A stretch of 64,000 nt of DNA from Hepsetus odoe (lineage: Eukaryota; Chordata; Actinopteri; Characiformes; Hepsetidae), in NCBI GenBank assembly GCA_017165825.1, contig CM029367.1:2733724-2797723 (forward strand), read 5' to 3'. A model generated the notes under the pieces. It was not told where the DNA came from. It saw nothing but the letters and a program-made list of their open reading frames with translations, and ran no database searches. The position numbers were made by a program, and so were the translations under genes. Positions 45,626-56,495 of the stretch are shown here, piece by piece (within the stretch, counting starts at the first letter, position 1; each line of letters opens with the position of its first letter).

Positions 45626-45632
45626 CCTTATC

Positions 45633-45725
45633 CATCCATCCATCCATTTTCTGCCGCTTGTCCCAAAGGGGGTTGCAGGGGAGTCCAACCCAGCACACAC
45701 AGGGCGAAGTACTCTCTCCTCATGT
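45633..45725 (-). mobile_element. SINE family B 3' end fragment
   Basis: CATCCATCCATCCATTTTCT then GCCGCTTGTCCCAAAGGGGG and CCAACCCAGCACACACAGGG is the usual 3' terminus of family B read from the opposite strand. Confidence 0.6.
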
Positions 45726-45868
45726 TCATGTCTAGATTCCTCTCTTTCTCTTCCTCTTTGCATCTCTATTGCGTCATCTCTATCTTTCTCAAAGGAGTGA
45801 TGAACCCTAACTCTCAGAGCTGCAATAATTTCTTTTAACAAAAGGAGACATTTTTGGATTTACTGTAA

Positions 45869-45906
45869 CGTGTGTGTGTGTGTGCGTGTGTGTGTGTGTG
45901 TGTGTT
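45869..45906. repeat. (TG)n microsatellite with one CG interruption
   Basis: About 19 dinucleotides interrupted by a single CG at 45885. Confidence 0.95.
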
Positions 45907-45952
45907 CATCTCTTGCTCTCATTTTTATAGCTCCTTCTCTCTCACTCACTCA

Positions 45953-46190
45953 CCGGCGGCCTAGTGTTTTGGGACTAGGCCCAGGATCAGAAGGTCGTGG
46001 GTTTGAATCCCAGACCAGTAGGTTGCCCTGAGGTACCCTTGAGCAAGGTACCATCCCCGTCACTGCTCCCCGGGCGCTTTCCATAGCTGCCCCCTGCTGC
46101 ACTTGTGTGTATGTTTGGGGAAAATGCAGTGGTGTAATTTCGTTGTGTCTCACTGTGTTCTGCTTCACAATGACGAGACTCTCACTTTCC
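45953..46190 (+). mobile_element. SINE family A, near full length
   Basis: CGGCGGCCTAGTGTTTTGGG to GACTCTCACTTTCC. Box B GGGTTTGAATCCC is intact; the 3' tail is short. Confidence 0.85.
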
Positions 46191-46652
46191 TTCCCTCAGC
46201 CAGCCTCTGGTTTAAACGGACACTTCTTTCGAAGATCTGCACTTTAGGACCTACAGAGGTGAAAGGAGAAGCCTGTGGCAGAAGCTGGATGCTAATCAGA
46301 CAATCCTCATCAGCAAAATCAGACAAATAATCTGGTTTAATCACATTAATTAGAAATAACAATGGAGTCAACACAAATCAATTGAGAATTCAAGAGGTGA
46401 GGAAATTGCACGGCCACCGAATCTACGCCCCGGGCAAAGCTGGAGCGGGAATAACAACGTGATTACAGCTTAATCAGGGAGAATTATTCACTGAACACAA
46501 CTATGACATCCGCACAGTCTGCAAAAAGCGTGCGGTGATCAGATCAAATCCCAACAGGAACGCATTATGGGCACTTTATTGGAAACACATTGTAGCTGCA
46601 CCTTGCAGTCACAGCTTGCAGCCCATCTGCTAATCTGAGGTCAACATTACGC
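46191..46652. other. intron sequence, CNE-like
   Basis: 46270-46560 has dense TAAT-type words (GATGCTAATCAGACAATCC, TTTAATCACATTAATTAG, AACAACGTGATTACAGCTTA) and no repeat signature. Confidence 0.4.
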
Positions 46653-46774
46653 AGCAGCAGTCTAGTGTTTAGGGACTAGTCCCCAGGAAGCTCATGAGTT
46701 CGAATCCCAGACCAGTAGGTTGCCCTGAGGTTCCCTTGAGCAAGGTACTGTCCCCCTCACTGCCCAATGCTGCA
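46653..46774 (+). mobile_element. SINE family A head and part of body
   Basis: GCAGCAGTCTAGTGTTTAGG, GAGTTCGAATCCCAGACC, then a deletion joins CCCCTCACTGCC to CAATGCTGCAC. It has no tail. Confidence 0.75.
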
Positions 46775-46859
46775 CAAAGAACTTCAAAAAGAACAGTATG
46801 TCCACCTTAAAACATATTCCTGCATCGCAATGTGTCTGAGGAACTGGGGACCAGCCCAG

Positions 46860-47082
46860 AATATTTTTAAGACCTTGGGAGGTTGGGACAGGGTGTAGAG
46901 AGGCAGTCCACCTTAAAAATTTGATGCATCTCCAGTCCACCTGACCTGCAGGTCTTTCGACGGTGGGAGGAAACCGGAGCTCCTGGAGGAAACACACAGA
47001 CACGGGGAGAACATGTCCATTCCACACAGAAAGGACCGGACCGTCCCATCTGGGATTCGAACCCAGGACCTGTGTCGGCCAT
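46860..47082 (-). mobile_element. SINE family B
   Basis: GATTCGAACCCAGGACC (box B complement), GGACCGGACCGTCCC, GGTGGGAGGAAACCGGAGCT and CATCTCCAGTCCACCTGACC. The 3' tail of the SINE is missing. Confidence 0.8.
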
Positions 47083-47554
47083 CATTTAAGTCAATGAAAA
47101 CATGATACTTCTCAAGATCCGCTTCCGTTTTTGTCAAAAGGCTAAAACAACGAAAGAAATCAAAATGAACTGACAGCTTTATTTTTGAGTGTGAATTATG
47201 CATTTGCATCACCAAGGATTTGAATCTCCAGTGTGTTTCTTCAGCTTCTTTCAAATAGAATAAGAAAGAATGATTCAGCCATCAGCATTCAGTGCCTCCT
47301 GGCTCACCGGTTCCTCTCGCAACACTATGATTTATTGCGTTAAGTGTTTCGCCACTAAAGACGTCTTATTCAAGGATAAAACGAACGTCTAGAACTTTAT
47401 CCCCGTGTGGTTCGGGACGGCGCAAGGTCGAGGTCTAACTGTCAGTAGCACTTCAATGGATAGTTCATCAATGAGTGTGTAGCACACACACAAAACGGAA
47501 ACAGACTGATGAACACAACAGGCCTCTGCTAAACTGCATCGTCTGACCTGGAAA
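47083..47554. other. intron sequence between a SINE and the 69-bp-repeat element
   Basis: Nothing recognised. Confidence 0.35.
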
Positions 47555-48040
47555 TACAATGCTGTGCAACAGTCCTCATTCCTTCATATCTTGATTCCAA
47601 AGAGCTAGCCTTCCTTGTATGTTAATGTGTTGTTGAGGGACAGTTCTCCAGATCTTCCTGAAGGACAGTGTTGTTGTTTCTCATTTTCAGTCCAGTCTTT
47701 GTACCTGAGCGGTTCTCCAGATCTTCCTGAAGGACAGTGTTGTTGTTTCTCATTTTCAGTCCAGTCTCTGTACCTGAGCGGTTCTCCAGATCTTCCTGAA
47801 GGACAGTGTTGTTGTCTCTCATGTTCAGTCCAGTCTCTGTACCTGAGCAGTTTGATAGTTCTGTGTTGGTTAATCCACACAGTGATCTACGTCTGAACCT
47901 TCAAGCAGAACAAAGCGTCTCACTCAAGACATGAAGCAGTGAAGAAACAGGTGCAGATGATTCCAGATGATCAGGTGATTGGTTTACTGCTGATGAACCC
48001 TTTTATCTAGAACCTTGTATCTTTGCAGACAGGAGCACGA
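47555..48040 (-). mobile_element. 69-bp-repeat element, copy 4, with the 3' terminal repeat
   Basis: On the plus strand it begins CAATGCTGTGCAACAGTCCT, a near match to the 5' terminus of copy 3 and therefore an inverted repeat. Three 69-bp units lie between 47640 and 47855. The leader complement lies at 47870-47900. The outer region CCTTTTATCTAGAACCTTGT (about 48000-48020) matches copy 2. Confidence 0.7.
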
Positions 48041-48074
48041 AAAAAAAAATGTATTCCCATTTTTAAAAATTTAA

Positions 48075-48175
48075 TCAAAATCCAATAAAGTCTGGCTTTT
48101 TGGAAGCAAAATGTGAAGAAATGAGGGACTTTTGAGGAATATGAAAAACCTTTCCATGGTATTGCTGATGTGTGG
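48075..48175 (+). mobile_element. terminal fragment of the 69-bp-repeat element family
   Basis: CCAATAAAGTCTGGCTTTTT and GAAGAAATGAGGGACTTTTG resemble the right end in the plus orientation. It lies just outside copy 4 and opposite to it, suggesting an adjacent older insertion. Confidence 0.45.
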
Positions 48176-48548
48176 TAAAAGTGAATTTAAAACCCACCCT
48201 GATTTCTCAGTCTTCAAATGCTAGAATTGGTGACAGTGTCCCCATGGCAACCTTGGTTTTGATAGGTGGCTAAGAAGATGGATAGATGGATGGATAGGCA
48301 GATACGTGGATGGATGTTCTAACAACTCACTATATGGACTGGGAAGGGAGGTACATTCTGAAGCAATGTAAAACATGCATTTCAAAAATGGAAGAAAAAT
48401 TCACTTTGATTTCAAACAAATTTGGATCATTTCTTTGGCTCAGTCCTCAGAAAGAGGAACTATCATCAGCCATGTTCAAGTGATGTCCATGAATTGCAGA
48501 TACCAAGATCTATGGGATTTGATGACAACATGTTCTCAAGACAATGCT
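48176..48548. other. intron sequence with a GGAT repeat
   Basis: Imperfect GGATGGATA repeat at 48275-48317; otherwise nothing recognised. Confidence 0.4.
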
Positions 48549-48732
48549 GGTCCAGTGGTTAGGGAGTCGGCACCCAGATTAGAAGATCGTGGGTTCGAAT
48601 CCCTTACCAGTAGGTTGCCCTGAGGTACCCTTGAGCGAGGTACCATTCCCATCACTGCTCCCTGGGTGCTTTCAATAGCTGCCTCCTGTTGCAAGTTGTG
48701 TGTGTGTACCCAGTGGTGGACTTTCACTTCCA
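48549..48732 (+). mobile_element. SINE family A, tail region decayed
   Basis: GGTCCAGTGGTTAGGGAGTC, GGGTTCGAATCCCTTACC and CACTGCTCCCTGGGTGCTTT are clear. The tail is reduced to GACTTTCACTTCC after a GT run. Confidence 0.8.
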
Positions 48733-49013
48733 TTTGGGCTTTTTTGGGCTTTTTTTCTGACAGTATGAACAGGAAGTGACATGCTGGAGAGAGAGGAAGA
48801 AAAAAAAGAATCTATTCCCAGTGTATTCAGTCAACATGAAGGCCTTTCTTTCCTCTCACCTTCTGTGTCCTTCCTTCCTGCCTGAAATTGGGTTCCATCC
48901 GGGGTCCCGCTTGTGCTCACGGACAAAATGTTTTCCAGTTAAATGCAAAGCTCTCTTACAAAGGTATTGCTTTATATACTGAACTTGTTTACTACCTATT
49001 TAATAATTTCTTC

Positions 49014-49260
49014 ATGAGGTTAGTGCTGTCGCCTCACAGCGAGAAGGTCGTGGGTTCAAATCCCAGCCCTTTCATCCCGAGTCTGTTCCTTTCGGGGTTT
49101 CCTCCCGATCCTAAAAACTTTGTGGATTAGAGATGCTCAACTGCCTCCTAGATGTGAGTTTGTCTGTCCCATGATGGACTAAAGTCCTGTCCCGCCTTTC
49201 AGCCTAGGAGAGCTGATAAGGTCCAACACCCAGCAGCTCATGGATGGAGGGATGAAGGAT
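49014..49260 (+). mobile_element. SINE family B, internally shortened
   Basis: GGTTAGTGCTGTCGCCTCAC and GTGGGTTCAAATCCCAGCCC at the head; GGATTAGAGATGCTCAACTG and CCCATGATGGACTAAAGTCC further on. The head is close to a real tRNA A box. Confidence 0.8.
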
Positions 49261-49323
49261 GGGCAAAATGATAATCTCCTACTTGGATGCTTGTTGCAAG
49301 CAGTTATAAGCTCCAATTATGTT

Positions 49324-49577
49324 CCTAGTGGTTAGGGAGTTGCCCCCACATCGGAAGATTGTGGGTTCGATTTCCTAAACCAGTAGGTTGCCCTGAGGTA
49401 CCCTTGAGCAAGGTACCGTCCCCGTCACTGCTCCCCGGGTGCTTTCAATAGCTGCCCACTGCTGCACGGTGTTTGTGTGCATGGGTTAAATGCAGAGGTC
49501 CAGTTTCGTTGTGGTTCACTGTGTGCTGTGCTGTGACCTCGCAATGATGAGGGTTGTCACTTTCACTTTTTTTCACT
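49324..49577 (+). mobile_element. SINE family A, near full length and well preserved
   Basis: CCTAGTGGTTAGGGAGTTGC to GTCACTTTCACTTTTTTTCA. It is the last family A body before an SINE-A-free stretch of almost 14 kb. Confidence 0.9.
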
Positions 49578-52500
49578 TTTAATATAACATTACAACTCCA
49601 TAACAAAAACAGTTCCATTTTTTTGAGCTTTAAAAAATATATTTACATAGTATATTTATATATATATTTCTCAAATGTTACTCTACAGCAAAAGTGTTAC
49701 CATTTATAAAAAAAATACAATATTTTCTATATTGTTTAATACACTATGACTTTACCATGAACAGAAAAAGCCAAAATGATGATGTTAAAAATGTATTTAT
49801 ATGTTTATATGCTATTATATATTCAAATTAACTGTATGATTAAAAAAAAAATATATATAAAATAATATATATATAATATATAATATAAAATAATTCATTA
49901 ATTCATATAATGAATATTTCAAACTCTTGCACTTATTTCAAAATATATATATATTTTTTTTTATTCAGGGTGAACATACAGCATCAATCCTGACGCGAGA
50001 CCACAGGCGCGGCGTGGAAGTGGCTTGACTGATTTGCGCTGACAGGTGATGTCATTGCGTATCTCAGGGTGCTCTACGTATCGGTGGTTAAGACACGCTG
50101 TCAGATTTCATTTTTCTCTGCACGTCTGACATGTTTCTAATGTTCTCCTCGGAGTCTAAACAGTGAAAAAAAGCCAATGCCAATCTAATTTGAGCAATTC
50201 ATCCTGCCCACTAGACGTGACCTTTTTGCAGTTTTTTCAAGTAATACCAAACGGTTTTCTACCGAATCTTTGGTTGCATCTGTAACATACTTTCATTCAC
50301 CTTCACCTTAAAAGAAAGGCAAGCTTGCCATCAATGGAAACCCAATGACGGCTGCTGGATTTCTTTCCTAAAGGTTTACGTAAAGCTCTTTTTTGGAAAA
50401 CATTTCAATGAAAGGTTAGAAAGGTTAGAAGAAAGCTTTATTCGCAAAGTATGTATTCCTTAATCATCTCAGTATATAAACGCATGGCCTGCATGAAGGA
50501 TAAGCAAACTTTTTGTAAAATACTAATTATTATATTTTTTTTTTTTACAAAAACCATGGATTTAATGATTTTATACAAATATAGAAGTTAAGCTCAGTAT
50601 TTTTATTATAGCATTTAAAATATTTTTGATGCATTTACTCATGACCTTTACTGAACAATGTATTATATCAGAAAGAAATGTATTTAAAATAAAACATTTA
50701 ACACATTTTTAACGCCAGTTGAACATACTTTTCAGAATATTAATCATGTAAAATAATTAAAATGATGAAATTATCATTATTATTATTATTACTTCTGTTA
50801 TTTGTGACCTAATTCGGTAGAATTTCTGAATAGAGGTAAGATAGATTTCCAGGGGTTTAGATCAATTCCATTCATATCTATTTAATTAAATTTTTTTGTT
50901 GCATTTGTACATTATTTGCCATTTTTGGAAAGGTTGCCATCGTTTGATCTCAGCATGGTGAAAAAAACGCTTTCACATCGTCCCGCCTTTCCACCCCATA
51001 TTGCTCCCTAGCAGCTCAACATCATTTCCGAAAAGATAACCAGCATCCTACCAAACCTCACACCAGATTCTACTAAATATTTTATACACAACCTTCACAC
51101 CTTCTTTAAAAAGTGTAATTCCTCAACAGCATATGGTTAATTGCACAGACTTCCTTCGTGATTTAGTCACCACACCCTTTACAAACTCTTTTCCAAACAT
51201 CTTCTGACACCATGCAGGAAAACCTGCTTATAGAGCACTTACTATGCTTTCAACAGGTGCTTATATTGAGTTTATAGAGAAGAAGGAGGACCTTAGACAC
51301 TTTTTGGTCCATGGATTGGACCTGCAGAAATTGAACAACCTCCCAATGATTGGATCAATGCATGGACACTTTGGAACTTCTTGTATGCTCTCATTCTTAC
51401 AGCAAAATTGCAGCCCAGAGCTATCAGGAAACGTGTTTTGTTTTGTTTTTTCCCCATCTGTATTGCAAAATGCTGCACTGACACAAGCCTAAGCATAAAA
51501 AAAAGTCTGTAGTCAGCTGGAGAGACAGCAGGAACTGGCAGACGACCTCCTCTTCAAAGACCTTACCTGGTGGCTAAATGTTTTTCACCTTTGTCCAAAG
51601 CCTCCTCTACTAGAAAGCAGCTGGCACACTCGGGCAGGGTGCTGAGGCTTTGTAGCATCTATATCAGAAGCTTTCAGAACCATAAGCGGCTAGTCTCCCT
51701 TGAGGGCTACACAGCCCGTTCAGAAAGGGTCCACCCCCTGCACTGATGCGCCCGACTTGGAGCCTAAAGGCTTGACAGATACAGACAGCGGGCTAATTGG
51801 CTTATCAGGCCATCACTCAAACCTGCTCAAGGTCCAGGCCCCCATGTCCTCACTTCTCTTAGCACATTTAATGAATGTCACCATCACCCAGACTTCTATC
51901 CATTATGCCAATGCTTGAAGTCATGTCAGGGTTCCCCCGGACCTGAAGAAGCGGCTAAAATGTCAGCAGGACTGACAGACCTTGGTGCGCTGATCAATGG
52001 GGAACAAATTGGATGACCAGGACTTTGTAATAGCTTCTTTCTAGCTGAATTTTCCTCCCTTGGATGGGATTTTGGGGGCCGCCTCTGTAAATGGGCAACC
52101 TTGTGTAAATGTTTGAGTATAAAGTTGAATATATCGACACGTCCGGGCTTCCTTGAGGAAACTGCCCTAAACAATGTAGCTCCCTGCAGGCGTACAAATA
52201 GAGGCCGAAGTGTGGATACGTGGTTCATGTTAGACACTGGACCATGATCGTGGGTGAACAATTTGAGAGATGGTCCAGCTTTGCAGTAACTCTGAGTCTG
52301 ATAACTATCCAAAATAAGTGATCAATAGTCTTAATAAAGGAGGCAAGGAGTGTAAAGTGGCCAAAACAATAGGCTCTAAATAGCCTAATGTGCAGCAAAG
52401 ACAATGAACCCGCATGTTGAATGTGGTTGGAAAAGGTGTAGGCCCACCGTGCAGATCTGGCTATACATCACCTTGTCCTGTCTATTGTTTCGCAGACCAA

Positions 52501-53455
52501 AAATAAATCCGTCTACATCATGAAACAATATATGGTAGCGTTCTCGTGAAACCAATCTCAGCGTACAGCACACTTTCTTTGTCCCACTGGTGGATTTATA
52601 GGGCCCGTGAGCATCAGCAATATTGGCAGGGGCTTTCCTGAGCTTTCATGCTTGCTTTCAGCCCCCGCGGCGGTGGCGGAATGAAAGGTGGGATTGGAGT
52701 GGTGTTGCAGTCGCGCTGGAGAAAGGCTTAGTGTCTGCACTAATGAGAGCCAGGCTTTTACATGCTGACTGGAGGCAGGAAAATCCAATGTCGACCTCCG
52801 AGATGGAATAAATAAACAGAGCTCGGGTGCACGGCTCTGCTTGCTCCGAGAATGGCTTTCCTTCTTTCTTCCTCCAGTGGCTCCTTTCTTTCCACATGTC
52901 CTGCTGTAGAAAAGCTGTGCTGTACTGCAGTGAGGGCTGAAAACAGTGTGCACTTCTTGACTGGTTCCTGTAAAACAACTGGGTTTGACAACCAGGGGGG
53001 TATTGTAGCGCTGTGTGATCGGTGTGGTGAATTCTATCCCAACTGAGGCCGTGGTGTGTTGTAATTATTTGGATTTTTGGACGACTTTTGAGGGAATTGC
53101 GTCCAGTTGCAGAACCTACCACGAGGCTTTTGTGATGAAGAACTTGAAAGTTTGGGTATAGAATTTACTCCTACAAATTTCTACTGGACCTCAAATGTTT
53201 ACGCCAGTTGTCCTCTTCAGAGACTGGAGAAAAATGGAGCTGTTCCATTTTTATTTCAGCTTTTTTGGGAAATGCACATGCAGCCTGTAGCTGTGACAAA
53301 GGTTTAGCAATGACTGGAATCTTCATAAACCAAGAAACGAGATTTTTAAAAAAGTGCCAAAGAAAGGTATTTGAGGATAATTTGGCCACCACATTTGTGA
53401 AGACATCTCTGAAGACTTAAAATAGCCTTCTAATACAAACATTAGTTCATTACGG
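49578..53455. other. SINE-poor intron stretch
   Basis: 49600-49960 and 50500-50900 are extremely AT-rich with TATATA and poly-T runs. 52560-53100 is GC-richer and open on both strands for 60-150 codons without a recognisable domain. No exon was identified. Confidence 0.4.
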
Positions 53456-53512
53456 TAGTGATGGGCCTTTGAGGTTCTCTTGGGTAGTGATGGGCCTTTG
53501 AGGTTCTCTTAA
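53456..53512 (+). repeat. tandem duplication of a ~29-bp segment
   Basis: GTAGTGATGGGCCTTTGAGG TTCTCTT occurs twice in direct order with GG between. The match is exact, so it is a recent local duplication. Confidence 0.9.
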
Positions 53513-53559
53513 GAACCATCCACTTAAAGGATTCTGGTGTAAAATTCTTATTGGCAAAT

Positions 53560-54010
53560 ATAGACATTTATTGGAGTGTTTTCACTACTGGATCCTGCTC
53601 ATTACTGACCCCCTCATTCCATTTCTCTCCCCACATGTCCGGGGGGGCCCATTGTGGTCATCACCTGAGTCCAATGCCGAGCTACCATCTGGTCTGTGTG
53701 ATGCATCTGATGCGCCAAGGGACCCTGGCGGCTCATTGGTACCTGGAAGCAACTTGGGACTCCTCACTGATCCTGGAGTTTAAAACCAAACTAACTCTGT
53801 ACTGTTAGTATACCCAAGGGGGTTGGGTAGCCGGTTGACCTTGGACCCTCAGAGGTTTTTTTCTCCACATAGTGGAGTTTTTGGTTCCTCTCCTCCGTAG
53901 TCGTCCGGCTTAAACATCTATTACTGTAACCTGTTATCAATGTAAAGTGCCTTGGGGCAACTTTGTTGTAAAAGGCGCTATACAAGAATAAATTGAATTG
54001 AATTGAATTT
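53560..54010 (+). mobile_element. L2-like LINE 3' end with ATTGA tail
   Basis: The 3' portion contains GTAAAGTGCCTTGGGGCAAC, then GGCGCTATACAAGAATAAAT and a short tandem ATTGA tail (ATTGAATTGAATTGAATT). This is the standard 3' end of fish L2-type LINEs. Upstream sequence (CTGATGCGCCAAGGGACCCT, GGTACCTGGAAGCAACTTGG) fits the 3' untranslated region of the same family. No reverse transcriptase domain remains. Confidence 0.75.
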
Positions 54011-54044
54011 TGATGGGGGGAACCTCCATCTACTTTTTCATAAT

Positions 54045-54074
54045 TCCATAAAATAAATAAATAAATAAATAAGG
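54045..54074. repeat. (AAAT)n microsatellite
   Basis: Six or more AAAT/AATA units just after the L2-like LINE 3' end. Confidence 0.9.
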
Positions 54075-54219
54075 ACCTTTTAAAGGTTTGAAGAACTTTA
54101 GGTGCTCAACTCAAAAGCCAAATGATCATGTTAGAGTCATAAGGCTGCTGAGTTACGATTAGAGATAAAATATTATATAAAAACATAATAATACCATACT
54201 GTTACACATCAGTCATAAG

Positions 54220-54610
54220 AGGAAAGGTTTACAGGATGGCAGATAGACCAGCTACGTTATACCGGTTGAGATGGTGGCACTGATGAAAAGGGGTGCCAAA
54301 ATTAACGATGCTCAGATTTTTGTCAGGAAGCCCGAGGATGGACAGGATTAGAAATGAGTATTTTAGAGGGGACAGCTCAAGTTGGATGATTTGGACATGT
54401 CCAGAGGAGAGACGAGGATTATATCGGAAGAAGGATGTTGAAGGATGGTGCCAGGAAAGAGGAGAAGGGAAAGATCAAAGAGGAGGTTTATGGATGTGGT
54501 CAGAGAGGACATGGTGGTGGTCAGTGTGAAAGAGGAAGATGAAGAGGACGAAAAGAACTGGAAACAGGTGATCCACCGTGGAGACCCCAAAATGAGGGCA
54601 GCCGAAGAAG
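54220..54610 (+). mobile_element. non-LTR retrotransposon 3' end, third copy
   Basis: Contains AGGTTTACAGGATGGCAGAT, GATGGACAGGATTAGAAATG, GTCCAGAGGAGAGACGAGGA and AAAGAGGAGGTTTATGGATG in the same order as the copy at 11.7 kb, and ends AGGGCAGCCGAAGAAGAAGA. It runs directly into a long GAA/GAG repeat. Confidence 0.75.
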
Positions 54611-54785
54611 AAGAAGAAGGAGGGGGAGGAGAAGGAGAAGAAGAAGAAAAATGAGAAATATTAGAAGGAGGAAGAGGAGGAGGAGAAGAAGAAAAAGGAC
54701 AAGAAGGTGGAGGAGAAGAAGAAGGTTGAGGAGAAGAAGAAGAAGAAGGAGGTGGAGAAGAAGAAGAAAGAAGGAGAAGAAGACT
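54603..54785 (+). repeat. GAA/GAG purine repeat, continuing from a LINE 3' end
   Basis: About 180 bp of almost uninterrupted A and G, mainly AAG, GAG and AGG triplets. It starts at the LINE terminus CAGCCGAAGAAGAAG and appears to be an expansion of the retrotransposon tail. Confidence 0.9.
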
Positions 54786-55671
54786 GTACTCCAACAATCA
54801 GAGCGTTACCCTCTATTTCTAGCTTCTTCACATCCCTCAGAACCGAGGTCTTCTAATCGAAAACTAATTCAAAAAGTTGAATTCCTACTTTTGTCTTGAA
54901 CTGTCTAACACGCACCCTCCTGGCACGCCGTACTGCAGGCTTCTTAGAAACTCACTGATGTAAGTGATGTGAAAGTTGCTGAGAGCTTGGAGGCACATCC
55001 AGACTTTGAGAGATGGCAGAACGTGGGGAGGATGACTCAGAAAGGTTCTATTCCCTCAAGTACATAAACAAAAGCCTTTGCAAACAGTTCAGTGACTAAC
55101 AAAATGGCTTCTAATGGATCCTTCGGAGAGACCCGTGTCTATTTACCGCTGGAATGCGGACGTCTCCAGAAAGTGATTTACAAGATTTTCAGCCTAATGG
55201 GTAATGGAGCTAAAATTGTGGCGAAAATACAAAACGTGCTTTGGGAAGATGCTCCATAATGTCTTCCAAACTCAGAATCCAGTATGGCAGTGATTTAGTA
55301 AGCATCATTCATCTCAATACAACCAGAGACCGGAGCATATTGGAGTCTCATCGATCTGTTGTTCCTGGCCTCACCAATGCCTCGTCTTTTGAAAGCTCAA
55401 TAGTTCAAAGCTTGTTTTCTGAAACCTCTCATTTCAAAAAACGTTATACTGATGGCTCGTTTTTGAACTAGTTCAGGATTGGGAACCGTAGATGTCGCGT
55501 CAAGGTGTACTTTGGGAGTCCAGATTGCTCTTTAGCTCCTGATTAAATTAAATGAACTGTCCGACTATGGTTCTGCATATTTCTTTTTCCTTCTAAATTT
55601 GTGTTTTTATTGCTATATTGTGAGTTGGATGTCAACTTATTGTGAAATGTTGCATTTTGGGAGAAAAATAG
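54786..55671. other. intron sequence
   Basis: Nothing recognised. Confidence 0.35.
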
Positions 55672-55803
55672 CAAAAAGAAGGTTTATGGATGTTTGTGAG
55701 AGGCAGTTGCTTTAAATGAGGAAGATGCAGAGGACCATAAGAAATGGAAATGGAGGATCCCCTGTAGGGACCCCTAAAGGTAGCAGCTAAAAGCAGAAGA
55801 AGT
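55672..55803 (+). mobile_element. non-LTR retrotransposon 3' terminal fragment
   Basis: AAGAAGGTTTATGGATG, GAGGAAGATGCAGAGGACCA, AGAAATGGAAATGGAGGAT and the end CCCCTAAAGGTAGCAGCTAA followed by AGAAGAAG correspond to the last 130 bp of the GRPKRRFMD elements. It lies about 160 bp from the opposite-strand copy at 55965. Confidence 0.65.
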
Positions 55804-55964
55804 AGTATTTTGGGAGAAAAATGCAGAAAAACTGCAAGAACTGATGTCTTCATGTTGAAAAACAGCTCAGGGTTGTTTCACAAGCTTTCATGCCAAACAT
55901 CTCTCTGGATCTCCTCATCTGGATCTCAACCTGCTAACATGTTGCTCCATAATCTAAGGTTTAC

Positions 55965-56495
55965 GAAGATGATCCTAACTGACCACCTGCATGTCCTCTC
56001 CCACCACGTCCATAAACCTCCTCTTTGGTCTTCCTCTTCTCCTCTTTCCTGGCAGCTCCATCTTCAACATCCTCCTTCCAATATAATCCTCATCTCTTCT
56101 CTGGACACGTCCAAACCAACGCAACCTTGCTTCTCTAACTTTGTCTCCAAAACATCTAACCTGAGCTGTCCCTCTAATATACTCGTTTCTAATCCTGTCC
56201 ATCCTCGTCACACCCAGCGAAGATCTCAGCATCTTTAACTCTTACACCTCCAGCTCCGCCTCCGGTCTCTTCATCAGCATCATCGTCTCCAACCCGTACA
56301 ACATAGCTGGTCTCACTGTCCTGTAAACCTTCACTTTCACTCTCGCTGGTAACCGTCTGTCCCAGATCACTCCAGCCACTCTTCTCCACCCATTCCAACC
56401 TGCCTGCACTCTCTTCTTCTCCTCTCTTCCACACTGGCTGTTACTCTGAACTCCACTAACATTGACATCATTCCAGAAATGAATCAAGACTGATT
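55965..56495 (-). mobile_element. non-LTR retrotransposon RT C-terminal fragment, almost intact frame
   Basis: On the minus strand the frame runs from about 56487 to 55975 with one stop. The first part includes WRRVAGVIWDRRLPARVKVK, TVRPAMLYGLETM and EAELEV; then a TAA at 56244-56242, where the 11.7 kb copy has a Ser codon; then ELKMLRSSLGVTRMDRIRNE, RLRWFGRVQRRDEDYIGRRM and GRPKRRFMDVVGEDMQVVS. This is the conserved region after the RT core in this LINE family. No 5' part (endonuclease or RT core) is present. Confidence 0.8.

Noticed and set aside
52558..53122. Overlapping minus-strand frames of 131 and 154 codons
   Set aside because: Two different frames are open over the same bases, with no recognisable domain; this is likely chance in GC-richer sequence.
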